The notes beneath the pieces were generated by a model. That model was not told where the DNA came from and ran no database searches. It worked only from the letters and a program-made list of their open reading frames with translations. A DNA stretch of 64,000 nt, from the NCBI GenBank assembly GCA_030015575.1, contig CM057342.1:261788867-261852866 (forward strand), written 5' to 3'. This DNA comes from Agapanthus africanus. Its lineage: Eukaryota; Streptophyta; Magnoliopsida; Asparagales; Amaryllidaceae. The position numbers were made by a program, and so were the translations under genes. Of the stretch, positions 34,549 to 47,400 are shown piece after piece (the stretch's first letter is position 1; the number at the start of each line of letters is the position of its first letter).

Positions 34549-35290
34549 CAACCGTCCAAGTCGCTAAAAGGGCAGCACCGACCGTCCACGTCGCAAAAAG
34601 GGCAGCATTGACCGTCCAAGTCGCAAAAAGGGCAGAACCGACCGTCCAAGTCGCTAAAATGGCAGCGCCGACCGTCCATGTCGCAAAAAGGGCAGCATCG
34701 ACCATCTAAGTCGCTAAAAGGGCAGTATCGACCGTCCACGTCACTAAAAGGGCAGCACCGACCGTCCACGTCGCAAAAAGGGCAGCATCGACCGTCCAAG
34801 TCGCAAAAAGGGCAGAACCGACCGTCCAAGTCGCTAAAATGGCAGCACCGACCGTCCACATTGCAAAAAGGGTAGCATCGACCCTCTAAGTCTCTAAAAG
34901 GACAGTATCGACTGTACACGTCGCTAAAATGGAAGCACCGACCGTCCACGTCGCAAAAAGGGCAACATCGACTGTCCAAGTCGCAAAAAGGGCAGAACCG
35001 ATCGACCAAGTCGCTAAAAGGGCAGCATCAACCGTCTACGTCGCCAAAATGGCAGCACCGACCATCCACGTCACAAAAAGGGCAGCATCGACCGTTCAAG
35101 TGGCAAAAAGGGCAGAACCGACTGTCCAAGTCGCTAAAAATGCAGTATCGACCGTCCACGTCGCTAAAATGGCAGCACCGACCGTCCACGTCGCAAAAAG
35201 GGTAGCTTCGACCGTCCAAGTCGCAAAAAGGGCAGAATCGACCGTCCACGTCGCTAAAATGGCAGAAACGACATCCACGTCGTCAAAACG
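34549..35290 (+). repeat. 30-bp tandem array, about 25 copies, in the T2 3' untranslated region
   Basis: The unit is accgtccacg plus tcgcaaaaag plus ggcagcatcg, repeated head to tail without spacers. Variants (caag or cacg; ctaaaag, caaaaag or ctaaaat; gaaccg, gcaccg or gtatcg) recur in a fixed order, giving a six-unit, 180-bp higher-order period best seen in 34681-34860 against 34861-35040. Because 30 is divisible by three, frames stay open on both strands (a 10-residue repeat), which explains several spurious ORFs. Tat-lineage elements are known to carry variable tandem repeats at this position. Confidence 0.95.
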
Positions 35291-35360
35291 GAGTCGACCT
35301 CCACGTGAAAGAAGATCCATCAATTTCATGTACACGACCCACATGTGTGGTGTGAATTTA

Positions 35361-35375
35361 TTGATGGGGGCAATT
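35361..35375 (+). promoter_or_regulatory. Polypurine tract of T2
   Basis: ttgatgggggcaatt directly precedes the 3' LTR start TGTTAGGG. Confidence 0.8.
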
Positions 35376-35688
35376 TGTTAGGGTAAAAATTTACACCCCG
35401 GTTGACCAAGTCAAGATCAAAGTCAACCCCAAGCCAAGTGGGCCCAAGCCCGGGGTCAAGTGGGCTGATGCCCGGGTCGAGCCCGAACATGAAGCGACCG
35501 GCCTTCCCCCATACCAAAATAAAAATTTTGTAATAAATAATTTTGTTGTATTTCTTTTATTTTATTTTATGAATAAATGTTAGAAAATGGGTATAGCCAA
35601 ATTTTTGTAACCATGGCTTATGTGCAAAAAGAAATAGCACATGAGGCATGGGATAGGCTAAATGCCATTTTTGTAGAGCCCAAGGGGC

Positions 35689-35698
35689 TATATATAAA
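35689..35698 (+). promoter_or_regulatory. Candidate TATA box in the T2 3' LTR
   Basis: tatatataaa in the context ggggctatatataaagtg. The other T2 LTR has tatatgtaaa at the same place (about 52376), so the site is degraded there. Judged by sequence and position only. Confidence 0.4.
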
Positions 35699-36175
35699 GT
35701 GTATAGCCTATAAAGGCAAGGATAATGAAAATATCCCAACAATTTTTTCTCTCTCAAAAAAAAAAAAAATCAGATCTGTGATTTTCTCCTTCCTCAAGGT
35801 TCTAAAAGCTTCTTCTTTCTTTTGAATTAAATCAATAGTTTTACTCTTCCTTTTATAAAAACTAAATAGTTTTTCACCACAAAACCCATAAACGGGAACT
35901 CAGATCTTCCATCAGATCTCAAAAAGAAGAGATTTTTAAAATCTCACATCTCTTGATCTTCAAGATCCTGCCAACATAGGAGGAAGAAGGAGACCCATCT
36001 CCAGAAACCCCACTTTGGGGAAGAACTAGGGCTCAAGGGGAGAAGCCCTTCATCAGCTTCAAAACATACTAGGAGCTTAACTCCTCATACACACACACAC
36101 ACACAAAAAAAATAATAAGCACTCCTTTGTGGGAGTACAACTCCCATTGCGGGGACCAAGTCCCTTTTACAGCCC

Positions 36176-36492
36176 GAATGCCCACGTGCTGACACGTGGG
36201 GCGCTAGCACTCAAAACGCTAGCGCCCTTGCGCACAGAGAGCTAGCATCCAAAGCGCTAGCGCCCGAGCGCCTACGTGCTGATACGTAGGGCGCTAGCGC
36301 CCTCGCGCTCAGAACGCTAGCGCCCAAAGCGCTAGCGCCCGAGCGCCCACGTGCTGACACGTGGGGCGCTAGCGCCCTTGTGCTCAGAGTGCTAGCGCCC
36401 GACCGCCCACGTGCTGACATGTGGGGCGCTAGCACTCAAAGCGCTAGCGCTCTTGCACTCAAAGCGCTAGCACCCAAAGCGCTGGCGCTTTT
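36176..36492 (+). repeat. GC-rich array of GCTAGC palindromes and CACGTG hairpins in the T2 3' LTR
   Basis: Contains twelve GCTAGC hexamers, mostly as gcgctagcgc, and four inverted repeats of the form cccacgtg-ctga-cacgtggg. One of the four reads cctacgtgctgatacgtagg, changed on both arms so that pairing is kept. The other T2 LTR has a shorter version (about 52860-53075) with seven GCTAGC and three hairpins. The CACGTG core is also a plant G-box, but the array lies about 480 bp downstream of the TATA candidate, so an RNA structure role is at least as likely. Confidence 0.85.
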
Positions 36493-36870
36493 TCCCACGC
36501 ATCCTTTGGATGCCCTTTCTCTTTTTTTTATATTTTATATTTTTATTTTATATATGTATGTATATATACATACACACACACATACTCTACAACACCGTCC
36601 CTCTCAAAAACCTCTGCGTGGCTCCCGATATATCCAAGCCCCCTCCAAAACAAAACACACGTACACTGAACGTTGAGTTCGCATGCGTCAATCGGAGGTT
36701 CTCTCGCTCCAAAGGCGAGGGGTAATTAACGGCAGCTTAGTCCACGGCTGCCGGAGATTCGGATCCCCATAATCAATAAACCCCAGCCTACCCTAGGCAG
36801 GGGGAATCTGTAGTACGCCTGACAAGCGCGCGTATTTCCATCTCAACAGGGTGACGAAAAACACCCTACA

Positions 36871-36875
36871 ATAAC
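36871..36875. other. Right target-site duplication of T2 (ataac)
   Basis: ataac follows the 3' LTR end. The identical pentamer precedes the 5' LTR at 52053-52057, linking the two separated halves of T2. Confidence 0.85.
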
Positions 36876-37488
36876 TCCAACACAGGCTTTAGTTTCAAAT
36901 TGATCTCATCAAAATGAAGCAACCCACTAGTTAAACTTACTAAGAATGATTAGTATGAGATATACAATAATCAGCTCACTTAATTTTTCCTTTTTCTTTT
37001 TCCATTCCTCACTTGAAAAAATCAAGAGAAGAAACCATGGAGGATCTGAGAGTATGAAGAAGATGATAAGGTTCAAGAAGAGAACTAAAACAAAAAATGA
37101 GTCATTACGAAATGAGTCACTAAAACGAGTCATCAATTCTATAACCATCTAAAATGCACGACTCATTTTTGTTTCTTTTTTCCATATAAGCCTCATACTC
37201 TCATCTCTAATGTATCAACATACATAACACAATATTTATATCGAATATAAATATTAATAAAGAGAAGAAAATAATTAAGTGAGCATGATATTAATTAATA
37301 TATAAATATATAAATATACATTTAATTATTAAATCAACACTTTATTTAATAATCCAGGTATATCATATAAATATACCAGCTAATATCAATAAACACCCGA
37401 TTAAAATACGTGTATCAAATACACGTGTTTACACGAATTCCTGCACGTATCTCTATGCGTGCTTTACATCGTGTCGTATGTAAGTCGA
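36876..37488 (-). mobile_element. Copia LTR X, middle fragment
   Basis: It has the AT-rich middle of the copia LTR family, including tttaataatcc followed by a run like that near 43270, 57830 and 60730. It continues the fragment at 51796-52052 across the T2 insertion site. It breaks off at about 37488 in the LTR block that in relatives leads to gactctaaagac. There the low-coordinate end of LTR B begins. Contains a short inverted repeat acgtgtatcaaatacacgt near 37408. Confidence 0.65.
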
Positions 37489-39409
37489 TGTCGTACACTC
37501 TACAGGGTTTGTAGAAGCAGAATTTACAAAAAATAATTTTATAACAAGCAACATCGACTAAACTTCCAAAATCTATCATAAGCCCTAGCTAACAAAACCT
37601 ACAAAGATTCTAATCTATTATGAAGTGATTTATATCTTTCTGTTCAAGTGCTTCGGGTCTTCTTATCCACTTCTTAAGCTCCTCGTTGGTACGGATCGAG
37701 TTTGGTCGTCGGCCTCCTCGTGTCAAAGACGATCCACCCTAGAGTCTATAGTTCAAGCTCTAACCTTAAGAAGAGGTAACTAAAGTACCTAGTTTGCTAA
37801 TTTAGATAGCTTAGATGATATAGAGTGTTAATTGAACTAATTTATCTCAATAACCTTAGGTTTCTCAATATATGAGACTGTTAGGGTTTGGGGAAAAGAA
37901 GATAACAAAGAATGAAAGAGAATGGCAAGTGTAAAATCAAGTGAAGAATGGCTAAGCTCAAAACTATCAAGCATTTCATTTTCAATAAAATATAGTAGCT
38001 ATGCTTGAATAGTAATGACAAATGAATAAAGAAAAGAAATAGCCATGCTTCATACCATACTTTGAAAAACCTCATCCCTCCACCTCATTATCTATTTTCA
38101 ATAAATAGATACAACAAAAAATGAGGTGTTTTCTTCTAGAAGCACTCTTGTGAAATTACAAGAATGCCCTCACCATATATACATACCCGTATTCGCACTG
38201 CAAAAAAATGAATACCAAGACATAAAAATTAATCCAATAATATAATACTAAAATGCTGCTTAATCCTAAGCCCACTAGTATTATCCGTTCGAACAAAATC
38301 CGTGCAACTAGTACACGTATATGATTGAAACTCTGCACGTAAAACCATACGGTCTCTACATCGTTTCGTCTGAACCAGGGAAACACTCTGTGTGGGACTC
38401 TAAAGACCCGACAGCACGCTGACAGTGGGTTTAACCACAAGCCCGTCAGTGGAACTAGCTGTACGTAACAGATACCCAGGTACTTGTCGAGAAGAAGGCC
38501 GATGAGCAAACTCATCCGAACTCCTGCTGAGTCTATCCGTGACAATCTTTGTACAATCCGTTTTTTTCGTCTGAGAGTATCGCATGCCGGGTCTAGGGAT
38601 GGAAAACTTCAGACCCCTAATAACCTGACAAGTCGTGCCGATGTAGCTCAAGACCATCCGAGAATCTGCTAACCTAACTATTAGTAATTCTCAATCCACC
38701 CTGACCAGGGACTTATGGTGTTGGCTAACCGAACACAGCGCGATATCGACTTTCTATACCGAGAGAAACGAATCCCCAACAATCGCTCACTACCTCCATA
38801 TGGCTCAGGACTGTACCCAACTAAAACCTGTTTGCACGACTCAGTAGAGTTGTGGTAGGGTAGTAATCAAAGCACAGTGGGACCTCACACGAGATAAATG
38901 ACGACATCGGGTCGACAGACTATCTGCACTCATGTCACCCGAGAACTGCTATCTGATGATAGGTATAATACCATCTAGCCAGTTCTCGACGAGTCCGTTC
39001 AGTGCACTCACCCCCAGTGAGCACATATATACAATCTTAGATGCAACACACCAATGGCTGTGGGACCAACCATCGCCCCTCGTCAGGGTCAAGAAATGTA
39101 TACACTAGTCTACTCTGGAGTATCGATGCCCGGTCTCGATACTCCCACGACTATGGACATTTAAGGATGTGCTTATCAACTACCTAGCTCCCACAAGTAT
39201 GATTGCCATCATAACGCTGGTAGTCAAACAATGATCCTACGGGCTTTATCAACATATACAAGCGATACGAAATAACAAGTAAAACATATACATATATTAA
39301 GATAAAAGCAAACCAAATAGCATACTATCATATTGAGCAAGAGTGTCATGTACATACATATCTCTAGCATCCTATATAATGAAGGTCTCTAGGGCATACA
39401 TATCCAACA
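37489..39409 (-). mobile_element. Copia LTR B (about 1.9 kb)
   Basis: The high-coordinate end is CCAACA at 39409, adjacent to the polypurine tract, so in minus orientation this is a 3' LTR. It shares gactctaaagacccg (near 38399) and gtatacactagtctactctgg (near 39097) with the other copies. The low end near 37489 is inferred from similarity to X and C. A stub of internal sequence follows and then unrelated DNA. Confidence 0.8.
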
Positions 39410-39460
39410 ATCTCCCACTTGCACTAAGGCCTGTTATTGGCGTATTAAATACCCAACGTT
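39410..39460 (-). other. Polypurine tract and 50-bp internal stub of copia B
   Basis: atctcccacttgcac (complement of the copia polypurine tract) plus cccaacg-type sequence homologous to 44448-44520. The element is cut off after this; the rest of its interior is not adjacent. Confidence 0.75.
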
Positions 39461-42381
39461 TGCACTTTTAACATTTAAGAAAAATAAAATATTACTTTTG
39501 GAATTTAAATAATTAAAATAATAAATTTCATGAATATTATTAAAGTATGGGAATTGGTTTTAATGAAATGGTATAATTATATACCGATAGTTTGGAAAAT
39601 AATTGGAAAATTAATATGATTATTGATTTTGAAAGAATTTATATGATTTAGACATTTCATAAATTATTTATATGCAAATTATGTTAAACGTGATTATTAT
39701 GTGGCTAATTATGCATTGATTGCGTTTTGTGCATGTCATGCAACAAATCATGTTGAAAAACACTTATTACATTTTTATGAAACCATGGCCTTATTTCTTC
39801 ATGTGCATGTGTATATGTTTTTTTTAAAAATAAAAAGAATTAAAGATGAGATATTTTGTGAGAAGGGGACATGAGAGTATGGGCAAGACAGAGAGAGAGT
39901 GAGAGAGAGAGAGAGAGGGGGTTATCTTGTGACCATGGCTCATTCATTCTTTCTTTATTTCTCATCTTCATCTTCTCCTTCTCCTTCACTCTTCTCTACC
40001 TCCTCTTCCACCACAAAACACCCTCAAAAACTAGTAAAAACTTTATTCCAACTTCACTAAAAATGATTCCAACCTCACTACAAGCATGATGGTAGGAGCA
40101 AGTTGCAATTTTGAGCACTTTGGGCAACTCAAGAATTTTCTTGAGTTGCCAAATGAGGTAAACCCTATATCTTTAGTTAAGTTTTTAGTGTTTCTCATAT
40201 TCTATAGTGATTTAGAATTAAGCTTATGTGGTTTAGTGATGTTGGAATATTTCAAAATGAGGTTTAGGGTATATTTTGGTTTTTGAAAGTGTATTTGAGG
40301 TGCAGTTAGTGATCTCAGACCCTTTAGTGTAATCTGGATCAAAACTGAGCATTGAAACCCCAAGAATTGAGTTAGAATTTTTCTGATGTCGGTTTTGTGA
40401 AGGTTTGAGTACTACAGGAAATCTGGAGCAACTTGGAGTGTTTATAGGAAAATAAAACAACTACATTGGCCTAGTTAGACCACTAGAAGACCACCACAGA
40501 GAGACGAGACCCAAATTCCAACGTAGGACCGGAGACACCGGGTTTTTAGGCTATCTCGCCTGCCAGTGTGGGGGAGTTGGTGTTGGGGTTTGGCCTGTAG
40601 CTCACTTAATTTATAACCTAGCTACTATATTGTTAGTTTTATCCTAGACCACCTGTGCCAAAATCTGGGAGCTGTTTGAATTGGTTTTGGCAATATTTTC
40701 CGATATTTGAATTATTGGTTTTGATGTTTGAAATTGGATTTGGTCGTTGGATGTTTGTACGTCAACGACGAGGATTGTTTGGTTGTTCTTGCATGCGTAA
40801 GCTATAGATTCTAACCTATAAGAAATTCATGTGCCGTATCGGTTTTCGGACATGGTTTTAATAATGTTACGATATGTGTTGATTTGTAGGTACCTTTGCG
40901 TGGACTTCCGAGACGACGAAGCACATCGATTTCGACTAAGCGAGGAGATTTGCAGATGAGCAGATTTATATCTACGTGAGAAGTCAGCAATTAAAATGGA
41001 AACCGATATATTGAATATAGTCGGGAAAACCTATACTAGGAACCTACGGATATGATCAAAGAGTTTGTAGGAGATAATATGATTAATACGTGATGACGAG
41101 AATTGAGATATCAATATGATGATATAAGATGATACGAGCGGATACGATTGATATGAGGATGGGAGGCGGTATAGATGGATAGAGACATGTGCCAAGATAT
41201 ATAGTGAAATTAATATAGCGATGATATGAGATTGATGTTATATATATATATATATATATATGGATGTGAATCGTGATATATATGTAATTGAAAGAAGACA
41301 TGTATGAGATTTATAGTGTCATGATATGAGATCGATATCGATGTGCATGAGAGCGATAAATACGATATAAGATTGAGATAGATGTGTTATGAGATCGATA
41401 AGATTTGACGTACGAGACCATAGATCCATACTCTTATCGATGAATAGATCGATAGAATCTCTATTCTGTTTGATGACCCCGTATGATGGATTACCGTACG
41501 CGATGTGTTATACCGGATGATTGATCCGCGCTTATAATTTAAGGATGATGATCGAGGATTTTTCCATATCGGATACTATGAGGCTGGATCGCCGACTTAA
41601 AAGTATCACTTGAACCATACTTATTTTCAAAGCCGAAGAATCATATGCAATTTTATATGGAAACCTTAAGGGAATGCTATGGATTTTCAAATGGTGTCTT
41701 TTCCTTAAAAACACTGTAGCCCCCACTTTCAAAACTACGATTCATATCTTTAAAAGTGGCCGTATAGTTCATGTGTAGATATATACCTTATTGTAGTTCA
41801 TGTTATTGTTGGCTTATCCCTCGTCCATATACGTACTGTTTCCGGTATTTACCGCTGTATGATATCATCTGCTAGTATACCTACACAATTACCGATGATG
41901 CGCATGTTACACTTACACCAATTTGCCAGCTCACACACATTGATCATCGGTAATTGCCATGCCACTTGTACAGTAGAACTGCCATATCATGATATTATTT
42001 ATAACCGTAAAATACATTTATAGTTCAGTACTATCACTTGACATGCTCGCATGATATACTTGATATGCTCATATTACTGTTCTATGTTTGCACACCTAGT
42101 ACTTTATGATTACATGCATTGAGATGCTATTTTCATGAGATCTTTGGATTTGAGAATCACAGTTATATTTCAAAGGAAATTATGTATTGTTTTAAAAACA
42201 CGGTTTCTCGTGATATGATATTTCGTGTCCACCATAAGTTTTCTCGGTTTTGAGCTTGTTTTCGAGACCTAATTCGAAGAGTTGGATGAACTTTCTACGG
42301 GTACATGGTAGACTCGGTAAGGTACCCCGGGATAAGAAGATCGTGGGGATGACGATGAGCCTGGCAGGAGGGAGCACTACC
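39461..42381 (+). mobile_element. Old Tekay-like LTR relic, part 1
   Basis: The last 200 bp (42200-42380) align with the G1 LTR on its coding orientation: gtccaccat, ttttcgagac, gaagagttggatgaac, ggtaaggtaccccggg and gacgatgagcctggcagg occur in the same order. The rest is AT-rich and similar in style only. A GA microsatellite is at 39885-39920, a TA run at 41238-41262, and a stretch rich in gatatgag/gatcgata words at about 41080-41430. It is interrupted at 42381 by copia C/D and continues at 59006. No coding potential is seen. Confidence 0.7.
42377..42381. other. Target-site duplication of copia C/D (ctacc), left copy
   Basis: ctacc precedes the LTR end TGTTGGG. The same pentamer follows the other LTR at 59001-59005, where the Tekay-like LTR resumes in register. 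Confidence 0.85.
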
Positions 42382-44447
42382 TGTTGGGTTACGGCAGCGC
42401 CCCGGCCATCAAACCGTGGCTAAATGTGGAACAAAAATTTTCTAAACTGGCGCTACCATGACCCGATGCCCGGATCTTCCCTAAACCCTATACTAGCAAT
42501 ATGTAAAACTAAGAGTTAGATAGTTATACCGAGTTGATCCATGTCCTTCGGTCTTGAACCATCATCCCAAACTCCTAGAGGCTCTTTGATCGAATTTGGT
42601 TGCCGGTCTTCCTCCATCTACGATGATCCACCTGAGAGAAACGACGTAAGCTCCAGCCTCGCCAAGCGAGGCAACCGACGTTCCAAGGTTGCTAGCAATG
42701 GAGAGTGGAGGTATAGGAACGTGTCACTATAATTTTTCTCTCATCGTAAATGCTCCATGAGCATTTCAAGAAGATGAAGAGTAAGTAAGAAAACATGTGG
42801 CATGAGCAACTAAAAAAAATGGCTAAGTGTTTTCTCCAAGTAAGAATGAGAATGAGCAATGAAGCAAGTGAAGAATCAATTGAAGAAAAGAAAATGAGCA
42901 AGGCTTGTAGAAGAGATGGCAGCCCCTCCTTTTTCTAATCATGCAACAAAAAAATCTTATCTCATTTAACTAATAAACAAATGCAAACCATACCTCTCTA
43001 CATGCCAAAACCCATGCTTATGCCAACTCACCCTCCACCTCATTTCCAAAATGATTTTCTAAATAGAAAATCAATTAATGAGGTGGCCATCTTCTAGAAA
43101 CTATTCCGTATAAATATAGAATTTTACCTGGTACATGTATCGAAATACATATACGCGTATTCATATAAAAATACGAATAGCCAAAAGAGAAAATGAATAG
43201 TGAATAATAATGCTAGAATACATATATATAAATACATATATAAATTATTAAATCAAAACCTGATTTAATAATCCGGCTTAATTCTAAGCCGCTAGTATTA
43301 TCAACCGTCCGATTAAAGTCTGTGCAGCCTGTACATATATTTAGTCGGACACCTGTATGTACCAACATACGTCATCTACACCATATCGCCTGAATCGTGA
43401 AAACCCTCTGTGTGGGACTCTAAAGACTCGTCAATACACTGGCAGTGGGTTTAACCACAAGCACGTCAGCGGCACTAGCTGTACGTAACGGCTACCCAGG
43501 TATTGAACGAAAGGAATGCCTATGAGCAACCCATCCAAACCCCTACTGAGCCTGACAGTGACAATATCCGTATAGTCTGGTCTGTTCGTCTAAGAGTATC
43601 GCATATCGAGTCTAGGGGGTGGAAAAGTCAGACCTCTAATAACGCGACATTTAGTGTCGGTATGAAACCCATCACCACCTGAGAAACTATTGATTCTGGA
43701 TTGGTAATTCTCGTCTACCCCAGCCGAGGATTTCTGGTGATGGCCACCCGTGCATAACGCGACATCAACCCCCAATACCGGGAGAGACGAATCCTTGACG
43801 ATCAGCTCACTGCCTCCATGTGGCTCAGGACTGTACCCAACTAAAACCTGTTTACACGACTCCTTTGAGCCATGGTAGGGTAGTAATCAAAGCACGGTAG
43901 GAACTCACACGAGACAAATGACGATCTCAGGTCGACAGACTAACCTGTACACATGTCACCAGGAAATTGTTATTTGACAATAGGTATAATACCAACTAGT
44001 AAGTTCCCGGCGAGTCCGTCCATTGTACTCATAACACAATGAGCACCTGTATACTATCTTAGGTGAACAAACTAACACCAATGGCTTGTGAGGCCTGGCC
44101 ACCGCCCCTCATCGGGGTCTCGATCAGTATACACTAGTCTACTCTGGAGTATCGATACCCAGTCTCGAAACTCTAATGATTAGGGACATTTAAGGATTTG
44201 CTTATAGACCACCAGCTCCCACATACATGATCGCCATCATAATGCTGGTAGTCAAGCAAGAATCCTATGGGCTCTATCAACATGTAATAGTGATATATAA
44301 TATCACTTAAAGCATGATGATAATGATAAACCAAATAGCATACTATCATCTCGAGTAAGACCGTTTCACCGGTATAGGTCATCCCTCAATCATCGCAATC
44401 GCCTACCTGTGACTATGATAATTGCCTTGAGGGCACTATAGCCAACA
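42382..44447 (-). mobile_element. 3' LTR of copia C (2066 bp)
   Basis: Minus-strand start TGTTGGCTATAGTGCC at 44447, directly after the polypurine tract, and end at TGTTGGGTTACGG (plus) 42382. It shares the family block with gactctaaagactcg (near 43420) and gtatacactagtctactctgg (near 44128). It is the best complete LTR of this family here together with E. Confidence 0.85.
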
Positions 44448-47400
44448 ATCTCCCACTTGCACTTAAGGCTAATTATTGCGGTGTCGCATACTCACAGCTC
44501 ATGTGATACCGAACACCCAACTTCTCTACTAATCAGTTTCGCAAAGCTCGTACGTGAAACTATTGTGTTCGAGAAATAGCCTTAGTGAGTGGATCCACTC
44601 CAATGTTTCTTTGTGTATCTCTATATATCTCAACTTCGCGGAGAAAGCTATCTCCCGAAATGAGCAATACCTATCTTAGAATTTGTCTGTATATCTGATG
44701 GGACCCGGTTCACAAATGAACTCCAAATCCATCAAACTTCTTAGACTGTATCGTACACTGAATTTAATCAGTATTCTGCGTCATGCCTTCCTCAGTATTC
44801 GCTTGGACCTCCCGTCCAACATATTATCCCTCAAAAGAGTGAAAACTATAACTCAGACAACCACTCTGTCATCCAGGTCACCTTGGAAGCCTGAAATGAT
44901 AACCGTCTCCTGAAGAAGGTAGCCATTACCATATCCCTAGAATATCCATTTATGTTCATAAACTGCTTCCCAACGTTTCTCTAGGATTGGATTAATATAT
45001 ATGCTTATTGCAGCTAGTGCTAAAACAATATCTGGTGTTGTACTTGACATCACATAATTAACTCAACTGCCTAAGCAAGTGATATGCTAATCATGCAAAT
45101 CCCTCTCCCTTTTAGTCTGAAAGACATCCTTTAGGGAGGGTGACTCCATCACCTGCAGGCTCACCACCATGCTAGGAGTCGTCCATTCTAAAACACCTTT
45201 AGAATATTGTCAAGTACCCTAATTAGGACACTTCCTAAATCTAGATCTAAAATCATAGATCTAGTCACCAGAAACCCTGATATTATATCCATATCCTATG
45301 TGGAGAAACACCTTTATGACAACCACAGTATAACCGATCGTAGTATAGGAATTTCACTTCCTATAAAGTGCATGTCATCCCAAATACCAGGACATCACAC
45401 CCTACTACCTTCTTACCAGATTCATCTCCTATTCTGATAAAGTCAAAACCTTATGACTGTTTCATCAAAAATAGATCATCCTTTTCCTCTATACTTGCTT
45501 TAGTCTATAAATAGACATAAGCTACTTGCCCACTATGCTTCCGCTGGTTCCACTGACTACAACGACCCTCTGGCAGAGTCATATACACATGCACTTCGAA
45601 AGCTAGTTTAGAACGACGCTATACTCATCCTCCTGCCGGGTCTTATAGTCTAGAATAGCAGCAATGGTAAGTCTGGGTAAACAAGAACCTCCCTGTCACC
45701 GTCTCTGAGAAGACCGAAGTACCTCTCGGGTGCCTGAGGTTACCCACCAAATCTGCGGAGTGGCTAATGGAATGTCAAATCCAATTGAATTCTCAGGTTC
45801 TATTAAATCTTCAGTGATCGTTTGTGGTTCTCGAATCACTTCCAGTTCTACTATACTTCCACTTCTGTTTTCTGAAAAAAATACATTTTACTAAAACTGT
45901 GGCGAGTCAAGAACAATATCACTATTGATCTTCCTGATGGTAGAAAGTTAACCCTCGTCAAAACCCGGGATAACCCACAAACTGCCATTACTGAAACGTG
46001 CCTCGAGTTTATCCGGATTCTGGTTTTAAGCATCAGTCGGACAGCTCCCTATACCTTAACATCGTTAAGATATAAATTGATTCCATATATATACAATATA
46101 GAAACAAAAGCATTAATTTAATTGGAACCAAATTCAAAATTATGCAGCTGTCTCTAGTGCATATCAACCAAATGGAAAGAGGCCAATCAACATTACTCAA
46201 CTAAGAGTGCATCCATATATAAGTAACCCGAAAGAGAAGCAAGTTCTCAAAACCATTACTATCAACGGAATACCAAACATAAGTATCTACATCTTGAACT
46301 ACTTTGAAGAATCCTGATACTTCCAACAAATGGTTCTCTACTTTATTCTTATACCTATAACTTCTCAATATCTGGACCTTGCATTTCAATGAAATACTTG
46401 TCTAGAACTGGAGAAGTCATGAGTAAACAGAATATAGTACGAGTACCAACCCCTTTGTCCTAATGGACACCGGACAACATATAATACTTTATATAAGTCC
46501 ACTGAGTTTAATAACTCAAACCCTGTCCGTCGTAGGTTGAAAACTGTACTATGGTTAAGAAGAATTACACCGCTGTTGAATGATCTTACTTAACCATCAA
46601 CTGATATAGGTAAATGTCACAGACATAGTTTCAAAAAGTTACATCTCACTTTATAAAATAAACGTACAGATATATCAGTTTGAAACTGGTGCATAGCTAC
46701 GGATTTTCAAAACCAAAAATTTGCCGTCAGAAAAAAACCAGATGATTTCCTCAAATATCACCAATTACAACGAATTCCGATATAATGAGGATCAAATCAC
46801 CCAATTCCCAATAACTTACTCCCACTCACCATCTGTAATAACATACAGATGTGATAAACTGATATGGTAAATACATACTGTGGAGTTAGATTCCAATTGG
46901 GAAAACAGTTTTTCAATTAACATAAATATGAAAATGTTTCAAAGGGGTTAACTGGTATTCCTAGTAATGCCTCTTACACTATCTTGATTCATGACTGTAA
47001 CCGTATTGTTCTATGCCATCACTCCAATCCCTTTATTTTGTCTTTACTTATTACCTTCTGTACACCACCTTTAGGCTAATTGGTTTTCTTCCTTCTCTAC
47101 CCTTCGGCACCAGCCTAAGGTTTGGAAGAAGACTATCCGATAAGCGTAATAGGTGTACTCTCCTAATACCAGGAGCCCTCGCAACCTGAGAGAAGGTAAT
47201 GGGAAAATACATCTGAATAATCCTATTCTATTTCTCCTGAACCGGAAACCATACTCGAATCTGGAACGAATTCCTTCGAGTTTGTATGTAACTATACGAT
47301 GGCATGTCTAAGCATTATGGACGTTCGTAGTGATATGAAGTGTTCTGGAGAAATCCAAAGTGGATATGGGAGTGGCAGTGGTATACACGGTTTTGTCGTG

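Larger units (their letters stand above)
35376..36870 (+). mobile_element. 3' LTR of T2 (1495 bp)
   Basis: Runs from TGTTAGGGTAAAAATTTAC to AACACCCTACA. It is followed by ataac (36871-36875), identical to the five bases before the other T2 LTR (52053-52057). The two LTRs (1495 and 1494 bp) differ by many substitutions and several indels, clearly more than the G1 or Athila LTR pairs, so T2 is older. It contains a GCTAGC/CACGTG hairpin array (36176-36492) and a TA/CA microsatellite (36535-36590). Confidence 0.93.

Noticed and set aside
34549-35290. CRISPR-like array
   Set aside because: Units are contiguous 30-mers with no unique spacers, in a plant retrotransposon 3' UTR.
34548-35381. Overlapping ORFs of 65-153 aa on both strands, including a Cys-rich decapeptide repeat (CPFCDVDGRC)
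   Set aside because: They are translations of the 30-bp tandem array; 30 is a multiple of three, so frames stay open without selection. No start context or homology.
36535-36590. TA/CA repeat as a possible promoter
   Set aside because: Simple microsatellite, present in both T2 LTRs with different length; the better TATA candidate is upstream at 35689.
40086-40286. Possible short gene in the Tekay-like relic
   Set aside because: 66-codon frame inside an LTR relic, hydrophobic, no homology, no conservation seen in the G1 LTR.
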